The notes: generated by a model from the sequence alone, not told the origin. DNA of 64,000 nucleotides from Aureimonas populi (GCF_017815515.1 NZ_CP072611.1:2852001-2916000); one strand, 5' to 3'. Shown: positions 20,213 to 30,828, counted from the stretch's first letter. Numbers and translations are program-made.

Positions 20213-21475
20213 TCAAGCCGCCGCCACCTTGCGCGCCGTGCGCTCCACGGCCAGCCACTCGTCGATCCGCGCCTCCAGCGCCTCCACGGCCGCCTCGTGC
20301 TCGATCTCCTCGACCACCTCGTCGACAAAGGCCTTTACGAGGAGCGCGCGGGCAGTGTGCTCGGGAATGCCGCGGCTCATCAGATAGAACAGATGGTCGG
20401 CGTTGATCTCGCCCGCTGTCGCGCCGTGGCCGCATTGAACGTCGTCGGCGAAGATTTCAAGCTCCGGCTTGGCCGAGAAGTCTCCCTCGTCCGACAGGAG
20501 AAGAGAGTTGCAGGCCAGGCGCGCATCGGTCTTCTGTGCGCCCTTCGCAACGCGGATCATCCCCTGGAAGACGCCGTGGCCGCCCGTCACGACATTGCGG
20601 AAGATTTCCGTCGAAGTCGTGTTGGCGACGAGATGGTTCAAGGTCGTGGTGACGTCCACATGCTGGCCTTCCTGAAGAAGGTTCACGCCGCGAATCTGGA
20701 TGTCCGCCCCCTCGCCTTCCGTCACGGCGTGGATTTCGGTCCTCACCACCGCGCCGCCGGCATTGAGGATGAAGACGCGCAGAAGCGAATCGGCGCCCAG
20801 CCGCACATTCAGTTGGCCGAGATGGCTTTCGCCCTCCCCCTTGGCGTTGTCGACGATCCAGAGCACCTCGGCCCCGTCGCCGAGCGTCAGTTCGTTCACA
20901 GCCGTCGAAAGCGCGGTGGACGATCCGGGCGAAAGGCGCTCCACCACCACCGCCTTGGACTTCGCGCCGAGGAAGACCGAGGAGAAGGCATGGCTGCCGC
21001 CGCTGCGCGGTTCGGCTCGCAGCTCCAGAGGCGCCGCCACCTGCGCGGCATCGGCGATCGATATGGAAGACCCCGTCGCGCCGAGCGCGGTGTTCAGAAC
21101 CCGAACCGTGTCGAAGTCGCGGTCCAGATGGTTGACCGGGCGGTTCCAGTCGAGCGGGCTTTCGGAGCGCTCGATATGCACGCCGGCCACCGGATCGTTG
21201 CCGGAGGGTTCGGCCCCGAGTTCCACGACGGCGCTGCCCGCCAGAAGCGGAGAGAGATAGCTCGTGGCCGCCACCGAGCCGGCGTCCGTCGGGCGGCGGC
21301 CCAGAAGGGCGCGAAGGTCGGTATAGTGCCACGCCTCCACGCGGCGGCTTGGCAGCCCTTCCGCGCGCAGCTTCTCCAGCGCCGCCTGCCGGTTGGCATC
21401 GGAAACGGCGAGGCTTCCCTCGGCGCGCTGGATCAGCGCGGTCTCGGCGGGGGTGCGGGTGTTGGCAAGCGACAT
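20213..21475 (-). CDS. sufD: Fe-S cluster scaffold protein SufD
   Basis: SufD pairs with SufB and the SufC ATPase dimer to form the scaffold on which Fe-S clusters are built. The 420-residue protein has the SufBD beta-helix core, with LACNSLLLSDEGDFSAKPELEI, DVQCGHGATAGEINADHLFYLMSRGI and the C-terminal ARALLVKAFVDEVV helix. The His in QCGHGAT is the conserved one near the assembly interface. It begins 3 bases after sufC and 35 bases before sufS. Confidence 0.95.
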   Translation of the reverse strand: MSLANTRTPAETALIQRAEGSLAVSDANRQAALEKLRAEGLPSRRVEAWHYTDLRALLGRRPTDAGSVAATSYLSPLLAGSAVVELGAEPSGNDPVAGVHIERSESPLDWNRPVNHLDRDFDTVRVLNTALGATGSSISIADAAQVAAPLELRAEPRSGGSHAFSSVFLGAKSKAVVVERLSPGSSTALSTAVNELTLGDGAEVLWIVDNAKGEGESHLGQLNVRLGADSLLRVFILNAGGAVVRTEIHAVTEGEGADIQIRGVNLLQEGQHVDVTTTLNHLVANTTSTEIFRNVVTGGHGVFQGMIRVAKGAQKTDARLACNSLLLSDEGDFSAKPELEIFADDVQCGHGATAGEINADHLFYLMSRGIPEHTARALLVKAFVDEVVEEIEHEAAVEALEARIDEWLAVERTARKVAAA

Positions 21476-21478
21476 GGC

Positions 21479-22234
21479 TCAGGCCGCCTCGTCGATGACC
21501 TGGGCGTAGCCCTGCTCTTCCAGGTGCAGCGCCAGTTCCTTCCCGCCGGAGCGGATGATGCGGCCCTTGTAGAGCACATGCACCGTATCGGGCACGATAT
21601 GCTCAAGAAGGCGCTGGTAGTGGGTGATGACGAGGAAGGCGCGCTCGGGCGAACGCAGCGCGTTCACGCCGTCAGAGACGATCTTCAAGGCGTCGATATC
21701 GAGACCCGAATCGGTCTCGTCCATCACGCAGAGCCTGGGCTCCAGCAGCGCCATCTGCAGGATTTCGGCGCGCTTCTTCTCGCCACCCGAGAAGCCCACA
21801 TTCAGTGGCCGCTTGAGCATGGCGGGGTCGATCTTAAGATCGGCGGCCGAGGCTTTCACACGCCGCATGAAGTCCGGCGTCGTCAATTCGCCTTCGCCGC
21901 GCGCCTTGCGCTGCGCGTTCAGCGCCGTCTTCAGGAAGGTCATGGTCGCGACGCCCGGGATCTCCAGCGGGTACTGGAAGGCGAGGAACACGCCGGAGGC
22001 GGCGCGCTCGGATGCGTCCATCTCGAGGATCGACTCACCATTATAGAGGATGTCGCCCTCGGTGACCTCGTAATCCTCGCGGCCCGCGATGATGTAGGAG
22101 AGCGTCGACTTGCCGGAGCCGTTCGGCCCCATGATCGCGGCCACCTCACCGGCTTTCACCGTCAGGTCGAGCCCGCGCAGGATCTCGGTGTCGGTATCGG
22201 CCACGCGAGCGTGGAGATTGCGGATTTCGAGCAT
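21479..22234 (-). CDS. sufC: SUF-system ATPase SufC
   Basis: SufC is the ABC-type ATPase that drives shape changes in the SufBD scaffold; it is cytoplasmic and not a transporter. The 251 residues contain Walker A GPNGSGKST (37-45), the Q-loop in LAFQYP, a signature-like FSGGEKKRAEI and Walker B CVMDETDSGLD. Length and sequence are typical. The gene is 85 bases after sufB, and its stop lies 3 bases before the sufD start. Confidence 0.97.
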   Translation of the reverse strand: MLEIRNLHARVADTDTEILRGLDLTVKAGEVAAIMGPNGSGKSTLSYIIAGREDYEVTEGDILYNGESILEMDASERAASGVFLAFQYPLEIPGVATMTFLKTALNAQRKARGEGELTTPDFMRRVKASAADLKIDPAMLKRPLNVGFSGGEKKRAEILQMALLEPRLCVMDETDSGLDIDALKIVSDGVNALRSPERAFLVITHYQRLLEHIVPDTVHVLYKGRIIRSGGKELALHLEEQGYAQVIDEAA

Positions 22235-22319
22235 GGTGTTCTTCTTCGGTTTTACGGAGCCGGTCCGCGAGGCGGTCTCCCGGCCAGGATGATCTTGAGT
22301 GGCGCCGGAGCCGGCGGCC

Positions 22320-23846
22320 TTAGCCGACGGAGCCTTCCAGGCTGATTCCGATGAGCTTCTGCGCCTCCACGGCGAACTCCATCGGAAGCTGCTGGATGAC
22401 GTCCTTGACGAAGCCGTTGACGATCAGCGCCACGGCCTCCTCCTCCGGGATGCCGCGCTGCATGCAGTAGAAGAGCTGGTCCTCGGAGATTTTCGAGGTC
22501 GTGGCCTCGTGCTCGAACTGCGCGGTGGAGTTCTTCGCCTCGATATAGGGCACGGTGTGCGCGCCGCATTCCTCGCCGATCAGGAGGGAATCGCACTGCG
22601 TGAAGTTGCGGGCATGCGCGGCCTTGCGCATGGCCGTCACCTGGCCGCGATAGGTGTTGTTCGAATTGCCGGCCGAGATGCCCTTGGAGATGATGCGGCT
22701 CGACGTGTTCTTGCCGAGATGGATCATCTTGGTGCCGGAATCGATCTGCTGGTAGCCGTTGGAGACGGCGATCGAGTAGAATTCCCCACGCGAATTGTCG
22801 CCCCGCAGGATGCAGGAGGGATACTTCCAGGTGATCGCGGAGCCGGTTTCCACCTGCGTCCACGAAATGCGCGAATTGTCGCCACGGCAGTCGCCGCGCT
22901 TGGTGACGAAATTGTAGATGCCGCCCTTGCCTTCCTTATCGCCCGGATACCAGTTCTGGACCGTGGAATACTTGATCTCGGCATCCTCGAGGGCGACCAG
23001 CTCCACCACGGCGGCGTGAAGCTGGTTCTCGTCGCGCTGCGGCGCGGTGCAGCCTTCCAGATAGGAGACGTAGGAGCCCTTGTCGGCGATGATGAGCGTG
23101 CGCTCGAACTGCCCCGTGTTCCGCTCGTTGATGCGGAAATAGGTGGAAAGCTCCATCGGGCATCGTACGCCCGGCGGCACATAGACGAAAGAGCCATCCG
23201 TGAAGACGGCGGAGTTCAGCGTCGCGAAGAAATTGTCCGACACCGGCACGACCGAGCCGAGATACTTCCTCACCAGCTCGGGATGCTCACGCAGCGCCTC
23301 CGAGATCGGCATGAAGATCACCCCGGCCTTCTCCAGCTCCTTCTTGAAGGTCGTGGCCACCGAGACCGAATCGAACACGGCGTCCACCGCGACGCGCCGC
23401 TCTTCTGCGGGCGCGATCTCGTTGCCGTCCTCATCATACTGAGCGACGGGAGCCGGCTTCACCACGCCGGCGAGAATCTCCTGCTCGCGAAGCGGGATGC
23501 CGAGCTTTTCGTAGGTCCTCAGGATCTCCGGGTCCACCTCGTCGAGCGAAGCGGGGCCGGACATGGATTTGGGCGCGGCGTAGTAATGAATGTCCTGGAA
23601 GTCGATCTCGGGATAGTCGAGACGCGCCCAGCCCGGGCTCTCCATGGTCTTCCACCGCTCGAAGGCGGCCAGGCGCCATTCCAGCATCCATTCCGGCTCG
23701 TCCTTCTTCGCCGAGATGAGGCGGATGATGTCTTCGTTCAGCCCTTTGGGGGCGACATCCATCTCGATCAGCGTTTCGAAGCCGTACTTGTACTGATCGA
23801 CGTCGATCCGGCGAACCTGATCGATCGTTTCCTGGACTGCGGGCAT
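22320..23846 (-). CDS. sufB: Fe-S cluster scaffold protein SufB
   Basis: SufB is the core scaffold subunit that receives sulfur from SufS and holds the nascent cluster with SufC and SufD. The 508-residue protein shows [25 protein letters not shown], the [24 protein letters not shown] block with a conserved Cys, [20 protein letters not shown] and the C-terminal [16 protein letters not shown] helix. The start at MPAVQETI has GGAG 8 bases upstream; the ATG six codons earlier has no such site. It follows the first cysteine desulfurase after 137 bases, which could hold an internal promoter. Confidence 0.96.
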   Translation of the reverse strand: MPAVQETIDQVRRIDVDQYKYGFETLIEMDVAPKGLNEDIIRLISAKKDEPEWMLEWRLAAFERWKTMESPGWARLDYPEIDFQDIHYYAAPKSMSGPASLDEVDPEILRTYEKLGIPLREQEILAGVVKPAPVAQYDEDGNEIAPAEERRVAVDAVFDSVSVATTFKKELEKAGVIFMPISEALREHPELVRKYLGSVVPVSDNFFATLNSAVFTDGSFVYVPPGVRCPMELSTYFRINERNTGQFERTLIIADKGSYVSYLEGCTAPQRDENQLHAAVVELVALEDAEIKYSTVQNWYPGDKEGKGGIYNFVTKRGDCRGDNSRISWTQVETGSAITWKYPSCILRGDNSRGEFYSIAVSNGYQQIDSGTKMIHLGKNTSSRIISKGISAGNSNNTYRGQVTAMRKAAHARNFTQCDSLLIGEECGAHTVPYIEAKNSTAQFEHEATTSKISEDQLFYCMQRGIPEEEAVALIVNGFVKDVIQQLPMEFAVEAQKLIGISLEGSVG

Positions 23847-23904
23847 CTCAATGTCTCCATACACGCCGGATTCAAGGTCCGGCAGTTGGGCAGGTCGTAT
23901 CCGG

Positions 23905-23920
23905 GGCCTGTTTATAATCG
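23905..23920 (-). promoter_or_regulatory. Possible internal promoter element before sufB
   Basis: The 137-base gap between the first desulfurase and sufB contains an AT-rich TTATAAA on the minus strand (TTTATAA on the plus strand at 23911-23917), standing out in a GC-rich genome. No good -35 lies at the right distance, so this is only a hint that sufB has its own start. Confidence 0.25.
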
Positions 23921-23983
23921 TTCAAATGGTCGTTCCACCGCAAAAGTTGAAGGCTTGCGGCAGGAATACGGTGCTTTTCGCCC

Positions 23984-25162
23984 TCAGGCGTCGTGGAGAA
24001 CGGCCTGCGAGGCGGCCGCCCGCTCGATCAAGGGCGCAATCGCTGCTTCCATAGCATCGATCTCGGCCTCTGTCGTCTCGAAGCCAAAACTGATTCTCAC
24101 TGCCCCGAGGCTCGGGTCGATGGGCAGGCCGGCTCTCGCATGGGCTGCCAGAACCGGGCTCGACGCCACCTTGCCGGACGCGCAGGCCGAGCCGGCGGAA
24201 ACGGCGAACCCCTTCAGGTCGAGCGCGATCTGCGCCGTTTCCGCGCGCAGGCCGGGCGCCGTGACGAAGATCGTGTTGGCGAGGCGCTCGGCGCCGCTTC
24301 CGATGATCACGGCCCCGCGCGCTTCCAAAGCGCTTTCCAGACGGGCACGCAGCGAGCGAAGCCGTTCGATCTCGCCCTTCGAACGACGGGCGGCGAGCCT
24401 TGCGGCCGCCGCGAAGCTGGCGATGGCCGGCACCGCTTCCGTGCCCGCCCGGTGGCGCCGCTCCTGCCCGCCCCCGCGGACGAGTGGCAGGGGTGCGAAG
24501 GCGGCATCCCGGAGCACGAGCGCGCCCACACCCATCACCGCGCCGATCTTGTGCCCCGACAGGATCACCGCATCGGCGCCCAGCGCCGCGATATCGAGAG
24601 GGCGGCGGCCCGCGGCCTGGACCGCATCGGCGACGAAGACGACGTCGCGCCCCGCCAGCGCGGCGCGGATCGGCTCGATCGGCTGAATGACGCCGCTTTC
24701 ATTGTTGGCAAGGGTGATGGCCAGCATCGAGGTTTGCCCGCCCGCCGCCTCCAGCCAGCGCGTGAGCGCCTCCGGAAGCAGCCGGCCGTCGCGGTCCACC
24801 GGCAGCCGCGTGATCGCAGCCGGCTCAAACCGCCCGCCCTCCTGCGTGCACGGATGGTCCGTTTCTAGAACGGCCAGACGGGAGATTGCCACCGGCATAC
24901 CATCGCGATGCCAGAGCGGCACGAGGGCGGCATTGGCCGCCTCGCTCGCGCCGCTGGTGAAGACGACGCCGTCCGGCGCGGCGTGCACCAGACCCGCGAT
25001 GGCCTCGCGCGCGTCCTCCACAAGGGCCCGCACGCCACGACCCTCTCGATGGACCGAGGACGGATTGCCCGCCGTCAGCGCCGACACGAGCGCCGCCCGC
25101 GCCTCCGGCACCAGGGGGGCGCTGGCATTGTGGTCGAAATAGAATCGCGTCTGCGCCGTCAT
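23984..25162 (-). CDS. Cysteine desulfurase, group I (NifS/IscS-like), first gene of the suf operon
   Basis: This 392-residue PLP enzyme releases sulfur from cysteine for cluster assembly. The fold is visible from YFDHNASAPL and GNPSSVHREGR through the PLP-lysine loop ILSGHKIGAVMG to the active-site Cys in SAGSACASGK, the group I type, unlike SufS downstream. In Agrobacterium the equivalent gene is called sufS2 and heads a sufS2-B-C-D-S1-X-A operon, the same order as here. The start at MTAQTRFYFDHN has GAGCGG upstream; earlier in-frame codons only add a basic non-conserved segment. An ICE-like Irr site lies 124 bases upstream. Confidence 0.92.
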   Translation of the reverse strand: MTAQTRFYFDHNASAPLVPEARAALVSALTAGNPSSVHREGRGVRALVEDAREAIAGLVHAAPDGVVFTSGASEAANAALVPLWHRDGMPVAISRLAVLETDHPCTQEGGRFEPAAITRLPVDRDGRLLPEALTRWLEAAGGQTSMLAITLANNESGVIQPIEPIRAALAGRDVVFVADAVQAAGRRPLDIAALGADAVILSGHKIGAVMGVGALVLRDAAFAPLPLVRGGGQERRHRAGTEAVPAIASFAAAARLAARRSKGEIERLRSLRARLESALEARGAVIIGSGAERLANTIFVTAPGLRAETAQIALDLKGFAVSAGSACASGKVASSPVLAAHARAGLPIDPSLGAVRISFGFETTEAEIDAMEAAIAPLIERAAASQAVLHDA

Positions 25163-25285
25163 GTCCGCTCGCTGCGTCCGGCCCGTTGGGCGCCCTCGCG
25201 CCGTTCCCATGGCATCGAAGCGCAAATTCCTTGAATTGCGAAGGGTGGACAGCCTACAAGGCGCCGTCAAGGAATTCGCCCAAGT

Positions 25286-25302
25286 TTTTGAATTGTTCTA
25301 AA
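25286..25302. promoter_or_regulatory. Irr-type iron control element (ICE) upstream of the suf operon
   Basis: TTTTGAA-TTG-TTCTAAA matches the near-palindromic ICE consensus TTTAGAA-N3-TTCTAAA at 13 of 14 positions. It lies in the intergenic region, 124 bases before the first suf gene (minus) and 74 before the alpha/beta hydrolase (plus). Irr is the haem-responsive iron regulator of Rhizobiales, and the Agrobacterium suf operon is known to be under Irr and RirA control. Confidence 0.65.
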
Positions 25303-25375
25303 CTTGAACGTAGAAGGCGACCCCGCCGCCGTCAAGGCGCGGGGCCCGGCCCCCGATCCGTCAGGACAGACCCTT

Positions 25376-26044
25376 ATGCCCGAAGTGATCTTCAACGGCC
25401 CTGCCGGCCGCCTGGAAGGCCGTTACCAGGCCGCCAAGGAAAAGAACGCTCCCATCGCCATCGTGCTGCATCCGCATCCGCGCTTCGGCGGCACGATGAA
25501 CAACCAGATCGTCTACCAGCTCTTCTACATGTTCCAGGAGCGCGGCTTCACCACCTTGCGCTTCAACTTCCGGGGCATCGGGCGCAGCCAGGGCGAGTTC
25601 GACCACGGGGCGGGCGAACTGTCCGATGCCGCCGCCGCGCTGGATTGGGTGCAGACCCTGCATCCCGATTCCAAGCACTGCTGGGTGGCGGGCTATTCCT
25701 TCGGCGCCTGGATCGGCATGCAGCTCCTGATGCGCCGGCCGGAGATCGAGGGTTTCATGTCCATCTCCCCGCAGCCCAATTCCTACGACTTCTCGTTCCT
25801 GGCGCCCTGCCCGTCCTCGGGCCTCATCATCCATGGCGACAAGGACCGCGTGGCGCCCCCCAAGGACGTGCAGACGCTGGTGGACAAGCTGAAGACGCAG
25901 AAGGGCATCCTGATCACGCAGAAGACGCTGGAGGGGGCCAACCACTTCTACACCGATCACACGCCCGAGCTGATGGCCGAATGCGCGGACTATCTGGACC
26001 GCCGCCTTGCCGGCGAACTCTCCGCGCCCAAGCGCCTGAAGTAA
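25376..26044 (+). CDS. Alpha/beta hydrolase
   Basis: This 222-residue cytoplasmic protein is an alpha/beta hydrolase. The nucleophile elbow is GYSFGAW (Ser in GxSxG), with an [12 protein letters not shown] oxyanion-region block, the catalytic Asp probably in [11 protein letters not shown] and the His in GANHFYTDH. Proteins of this subgroup are often labelled dienelactone-hydrolase-like or OsmC-associated; the substrate is unknown. The start MPEVIFNG has AGGA 11 bases upstream and is where family members begin. It is divergent from the suf operon and 22 bases before tyrS, so it may be co-transcribed with tyrS. Confidence 0.88.
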   Translation: MPEVIFNGPAGRLEGRYQAAKEKNAPIAIVLHPHPRFGGTMNNQIVYQLFYMFQERGFTTLRFNFRGIGRSQGEFDHGAGELSDAAAALDWVQTLHPDSKHCWVAGYSFGAWIGMQLLMRRPEIEGFMSISPQPNSYDFSFLAPCPSSGLIIHGDKDRVAPPKDVQTLVDKLKTQKGILITQKTLEGANHFYTDHTPELMAECADYLDRRLAGELSAPKRLK

Positions 26045-26066
26045 GATTTCGAGGACCGGAATTTCG

Positions 26067-27317
26067 ATGACCCGCTTCAAGTCCGATTTCCTGCGCGTCC
26101 TCGACGAGCGCGGCTTCATTCACCAGATCTCCGACCCCGAAGGGCTGGACGCGCTGGCGCTGAAGGGACCGATCACCGGCTATGTTGGCTACGACGCCAC
26201 GGCTACGTCGATCCATATCGGCAACCTCATCACCGTCACCATGCTCTACTGGTTGCAGGAGACGGGGCACAAGGCGATCAGCCTGATGGGGGGCGGCACG
26301 TCCATGGTGGGCGACCCCTCATTCCGCGACGACCAGCGCCGCCTTCTCACGCCCGAGCAGATCCAGACGAACATCGACGGCATCAAGCGCGTCTTCGGCA
26401 ACATCCTTCGCTACGACGGCCCGAACCCGGCCTTGATGGTGAACAATGCCGACTGGCTCCTGAAGCTCAACTATGTCGAGTTCCTGCGCGACGTTGGCCG
26501 CCATTTCTCGGTCAATCGCATGCTGTCGTTCGATTCGGTGAAGCTGCGGCTCGACCGCGAGCAGTCGCTCAGCTTTCTCGAATTCAACTACATGATCATG
26601 CAGGGCTACGACTTCACCGAGCTGAACCGTCGCTACGGCACGGTGCTGCAGATGGGCGGCTCCGACCAATGGGGCAATATCATCAACGGGGTCGATCTTA
26701 GCCACCGCATGGGCGGCCCGCAGCTCTACGCGCTGACCACCCCGCTCCTCACCAAGGCGAGCGGCGAGAAGATGGGCAAGTCGGCCTCAGGCGCGGTCTG
26801 GCTGAACGGCGACCTCTTCAGCCCGTACGATTTCTGGCAATATTGGCGCAACACGGAGGATGCCGATGTCGGCCGCTTCCTGAAGATCTTCACGCGCCTG
26901 CCGCTCGACGAGATCGCGCGCCTCGCCGCTCTCGGCGGGTCGGAGATCAACGAGGCCAAGAAGATATTGGCAACCGAAGCCACCGCGATCGTCCACGGGC
27001 GCGAGGCCGCGACGCAGGCGGCCGAAACCGCCCGCACGACCTTCGAGGAAGGCAGGCTGGCCGAAAGCCTTCCCACCATCGAGATCGCTTCGTCCGAGCT
27101 GGCCTCGGGCGTCGGCGTGCTGACGCTCCTCGTGCGCGCGGGCCTTGCCGGGTCGAACGGCGAGGCGCGGCGCCATGTCCAGGGCGGCGCCGTAAGGGTG
27201 AACGACCAGTCCGTTTCGGACGATCGCAGGATCGTGGGCGACGGCGACCTGAAGGAGGGTGTCGTCAAGCTCTCGGTCGGACGCAAGAAGCACGTTCTCG
27301 TGCGCCCGGCGGCCTGA
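26067..27317 (+). CDS. tyrS: Tyrosyl-tRNA synthetase
   Basis: TyrS charges tRNA-Tyr with tyrosine. The 416-residue protein has the class I signatures HIGN (in [10 protein letters not shown], near 50) and KMGKS (in [11 protein letters not shown]), the GSDQWGNI tyrosine-pocket block, and a C-terminal S4 RNA-binding domain (about 350-416, [17 protein letters not shown]). Its stop codon directly abuts the stop of the convergent AsmA-like gene, leaving no room for a conventional terminator. Confidence 0.97.
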   Translation: MTRFKSDFLRVLDERGFIHQISDPEGLDALALKGPITGYVGYDATATSIHIGNLITVTMLYWLQETGHKAISLMGGGTSMVGDPSFRDDQRRLLTPEQIQTNIDGIKRVFGNILRYDGPNPALMVNNADWLLKLNYVEFLRDVGRHFSVNRMLSFDSVKLRLDREQSLSFLEFNYMIMQGYDFTELNRRYGTVLQMGGSDQWGNIINGVDLSHRMGGPQLYALTTPLLTKASGEKMGKSASGAVWLNGDLFSPYDFWQYWRNTEDADVGRFLKIFTRLPLDEIARLAALGGSEINEAKKILATEATAIVHGREAATQAAETARTTFEEGRLAESLPTIEIASSELASGVGVLTLLVRAGLAGSNGEARRHVQGGAVRVNDQSVSDDRRIVGDGDLKEGVVKLSVGRKKHVLVRPAA

Positions 27318-30300
27318 TCAATATTCGAAGATCTGGCGAAAGATCCCCGGCGCGATGATGGAGATCGGGTTGACCGTCAGCGTCGGGGAAGCGAAGGCAC
27401 CTGACAGGCGGTAGGTGATACCCAGAAGACCGCCTTCGTTGCCGTTGCCGAGGATCTGCCCCACCAGCGGGATCGCGCCGAAGATGCGGTTCACCGTATA
27501 GGCGGGCATGAAGGAGCCGGAGATGGCAATGCGGCCCTGGCTGTCGTAGAGCGTGCCCTCGAAGCTCGAGCCGAAGACCGGCCCGCGAAGAATGCCGTTG
27601 CCGATCTGGAACGTGCCCCCGGAATAGGCCAGCGCCGCCGAGGCCTGATCGAAATAGGCGCGGCTGGTGCGCAGGTCTCGCCCGACCGCCTGCGAAAGGC
27701 TCCCCTGCCCCGCCACCGGCTCGCTGCCCACGATGCGCTCCAGGCGCGGTTCGTCGACCAGCGTGAAGTCGGAGATAGCGAAGGTTCCTCGATAGCCCGC
27801 TTCGTCGGTTCCCAGAAGGTCGAGCCGCCCCTGTCCGCCTTCCATGTGAGGGTAGACACCCGTGAAGCGCAGCAACGCGCCGAGGTCGGACGCGGTCAGG
27901 CGCACGGCGCGCTCCTCGCCGCTGGGCGCAAGATCGCCGCGTACCGGGCCGCTGCCGAGCCGTCCGCCGAGCGAAAGCGCCGCCAGCCGCCCTTCATGCG
28001 CGGTGTAGTTCATCGAAAGGTTCTCCAGAACCCGCTCGTTGAAGCCCCCCACCCGCTCGATGGAGGCCGACACGTCCAGCGCGCGGCCCGGGTCTCGCGC
28101 GCCCGGCTTCTGGCTGAGAGCCCCTTGCAGGGACTGGAGAAGGGGCCTGGCATCGAACCGTGCGCCCTTCACCTCGATCGAATAGCCGTTGCCGCTGCGC
28201 TCGATCTCCGCACTGACGTTGTCGCCGGGGTTCAGCGTCACGTCGGTCAGTTGCGCGCTGCGCAGCCCCTGCGCGTCGAGGAGAGCCGAGCCGGCGGCCG
28301 CGAAGCCCGCGCCGTCGAGCCGCATGTTGCGCAGGTGCGTGAGACCGTCCGCTTGCTCCATCTCCAGGTCGAGCGTGGCGGCGACGCCGGGGCCCTTGGT
28401 CCACGCCACCGCCGGCACCGAAAGCCGGGTATCGGTGAGGTCCAGCCGCAGATGCGTGCCCGTGCCGTCCTGTGTCACCTTCGCGCTCAGCGCGCCGTCG
28501 AGCGAGCCAGCGAGCGCGGGCGCGATGGCCCTGGCCTTCTCGGCGGTGACGGCCAGGTCGATCTCGATCCGCCGGCCCTGCGCCGCAGCCGCGCCGAAGG
28601 GAATGGACAGGGCGATCTTCGCCGGCATCTCGTCCATCGCGCCCTCGAGCGTGCTCTCTGCAAGCCCGGGCGCTAGCTTGAGAGAGCCGGTGAGGTTGGA
28701 GAAGCGCCTCCCTTCCAGCGGCTCGGCAAGGCTCACATCCATCAGCTCCGCATCGGCGGACCAGCCGCGCACGATGTCGCCGGGCGCGATGTCCTCCCCG
28801 ATCCTGAGCCGGGCTTTTGCCACGGCCCGGCCCGTGCCGCGCGCGCCGCCGGGCTCGATGGGGCCGGCGCGAAGGGCCCGGATGGGCGCCGCGTCCGCGA
28901 TGGCCAGAAGTTGCGACACGTCGCCCACCGCATCCACGCTGAGGTCGATATCGGTCTCGCGCGCCGTCGTATCCTGCGGCCGGGAGAAGGTGACGGAGGA
29001 CGGCGCCAGGACGACGGCTTCGTAGCCCGCTACCATCGCGTCTTCCGCCATGATCTCCGTCCGGCCGCCGCGCATCCGCAAGGCGCCGTGCACCTGATAG
29101 ACTCGCGGCAGGGCGCCGACCGTCGCGAAGTCCGCGTCCTCGATGGAAAGGTCCATCCGCAACTCGTCCGGCCGTGGCCCCGCCCCGGGGCCGAAGGCGG
29201 GCCGGAAGCGGTCCAGCCTCACGTCTACCGCGATGCTCCCTTCGCGCACGCGACCCTCGTCGCCCATATTGGCGATGGACCACCGCCGCGCGCCGCCGCC
29301 GATGTTGAACGGCCAGAAGGCCTTGATGGCGGCTGCGCCGAGATCGAGGGCCTTCAGGTCGAGCCGCACGCGGCCGGCGGGCGAGGAATAGTCGAGCGCG
29401 CCGGTGCCCTCCAGGCTGCCCGTTCCGGACGCGAGCGCGAACTGCGTCAGCTCGGCTCGCCGCCGGGCGAAGTCGAGGAATCCTTCCAGTGAAAGATGGG
29501 CTCGCGTGTTCTCCCCCTCCGCCTGCCCGACGGTGGACATGAGGTCGCTCGCGTCGAGGTCGAAGCGCAGGCCCCCGGACGCTTGCGGTCCGTCGCCGAG
29601 GGGGCGCAGCGAGCCCGCGAGCTGGAAGGACGTTCCGGCGAAGCGCATCGGGCTCGGCAGGAGAAGCACCTCGTCTGCCCCGGCCTCATGGCGCAGGCGG
29701 AGCTGCGCCGAATCCACGCGCGTGCGGTTGCGGCCCGCCTGGAGCGCGCCCGGCCCGGTGCTCAGCACCAGATCGGACACGAGCTTGCCGCTTTGTGCCT
29801 CGCGCGCGACGCCAAGGGTCACGGCAAGATCGGCATCGGTGCCGAAAGGCCGCTCGTCGCGCACTTCCGTGATCGGCGCGGGCGGCACCACCTGCCGCAG
29901 CTCGACCGGCCCGGAACGCAGGGAAAGCGAAGCGAGCTTCCCTCCATTGTCGAAGGCCGCGTCTCCCCCGAGCGAAAGCGCAAGGCGCCCGATGGAAAAG
30001 CCGGTGGAGAGGCTGAGCGCCCCTTCGCGCGAGCGGCGCAGTTCGGCGAAATCGATCCGCGCCCGCTCGAAGGCGCCGGACAGGCGCGGAATGCCGTCTA
30101 TGGTGATCTCGCGGAAGGCCAGCGTGTCGAAATGCAGCGCCTGCAACGCCTCGATCTGCCGCTCCAGAAGCCCCACGATGCCTTCCGACAGGCGCGAGAT
30201 GGTCGAGCGCTCGTCCGCCTCGCCGCCTCCGGCGTTCGGCGGAGATATGATCAGGCGCTCGAAGGTGGACAGGTCGATGCGAGCGCCCTCGATCTCCAAG

Positions 30301-30644
30301 CGTCCGAACTCGATTCCCCCGCCCACGAGCGGAAGGAGGCGGATGCCGAGGGCCACGCGGTCCACCTCGGTGATCGTATCGGGCTCATCGGCCCGCCGGA
30401 CCGAGGCGCCGGTCCATTCGATGGCGAGCGTTCCATCCGGGCGCATGACAACGGTCTGCTCGCCCAGGTCGCTCTGGTAGGCAGGGCCGAGCAGGCGCGC
30501 GATCGCAGCCTGCGTGCGCTCGCGCAGCAGGTCCTGTCCGGTCTGCGAGAAGAGCAGGAAGGCTCCCGCGCACACGACCGCGATGCAGAGCGCGAGGGCG
30601 AGGCCGAAAAGGCCCGTGCCCAGGCGAAGAAGCGTCCTCGTCAT
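27318..30644 (-). CDS. AsmA-like / DUF3971 envelope protein (YhdP-type)
   Basis: This large protein of 1108 residues has one N-terminal membrane segment (about 8-31, GTGLFGLALALCIAVVCAGAF) followed by a long periplasmic part built of repeated beta-strand stretches, as in the AsmA/YhdP/TamB group. The DUF3971 region lies in the first half and an AsmA_2-like block near the C terminus (GTLYDSQGRIAISGSFMPAY, IPLVGQILGNGNEGGL). Such proteins are thought to bridge the envelope and move phospholipid to the outer membrane. The start MTRTLLRLG has AAGG 4 bases upstream and opens the membrane segment. It ends flush against tyrS. Confidence 0.88.
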   Translation of the reverse strand: MTRTLLRLGTGLFGLALALCIAVVCAGAFLLFSQTGQDLLRERTQAAIARLLGPAYQSDLGEQTVVMRPDGTLAIEWTGASVRRADEPDTITEVDRVALGIRLLPLVGGGIEFGRLEIEGARIDLSTFERLIISPPNAGGGEADERSTISRLSEGIVGLLERQIEALQALHFDTLAFREITIDGIPRLSGAFERARIDFAELRRSREGALSLSTGFSIGRLALSLGGDAAFDNGGKLASLSLRSGPVELRQVVPPAPITEVRDERPFGTDADLAVTLGVAREAQSGKLVSDLVLSTGPGALQAGRNRTRVDSAQLRLRHEAGADEVLLLPSPMRFAGTSFQLAGSLRPLGDGPQASGGLRFDLDASDLMSTVGQAEGENTRAHLSLEGFLDFARRRAELTQFALASGTGSLEGTGALDYSSPAGRVRLDLKALDLGAAAIKAFWPFNIGGGARRWSIANMGDEGRVREGSIAVDVRLDRFRPAFGPGAGPRPDELRMDLSIEDADFATVGALPRVYQVHGALRMRGGRTEIMAEDAMVAGYEAVVLAPSSVTFSRPQDTTARETDIDLSVDAVGDVSQLLAIADAAPIRALRAGPIEPGGARGTGRAVAKARLRIGEDIAPGDIVRGWSADAELMDVSLAEPLEGRRFSNLTGSLKLAPGLAESTLEGAMDEMPAKIALSIPFGAAAAQGRRIEIDLAVTAEKARAIAPALAGSLDGALSAKVTQDGTGTHLRLDLTDTRLSVPAVAWTKGPGVAATLDLEMEQADGLTHLRNMRLDGAGFAAAGSALLDAQGLRSAQLTDVTLNPGDNVSAEIERSGNGYSIEVKGARFDARPLLQSLQGALSQKPGARDPGRALDVSASIERVGGFNERVLENLSMNYTAHEGRLAALSLGGRLGSGPVRGDLAPSGEERAVRLTASDLGALLRFTGVYPHMEGGQGRLDLLGTDEAGYRGTFAISDFTLVDEPRLERIVGSEPVAGQGSLSQAVGRDLRTSRAYFDQASAALAYSGGTFQIGNGILRGPVFGSSFEGTLYDSQGRIAISGSFMPAYTVNRIFGAIPLVGQILGNGNEGGLLGITYRLSGAFASPTLTVNPISIIAPGIFRQIFEY

Positions 30645-30828
30645 ACGGCCTTCGTGTGAATCGTCGGATGGCGCGTAACCGCTTCCATTCCCGAACGCCA
30701 CCGTCGATTGCGCATCGCCTGCCCTGTGCTGCCCGGAGAATGGTCGAATCCTTCTCGAGCAATGATGGTGCCAGAATCGAGCGGACGCGCTAAGCCAATT
30801 TCACTTCACTTTGCCGAAAGGAAGGCGC

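Noticed and set aside
30745..30790. A tRNA-like GGTCGAATCC T-loop
   Set aside because: No acceptor, D or anticodon stems can be formed around it.
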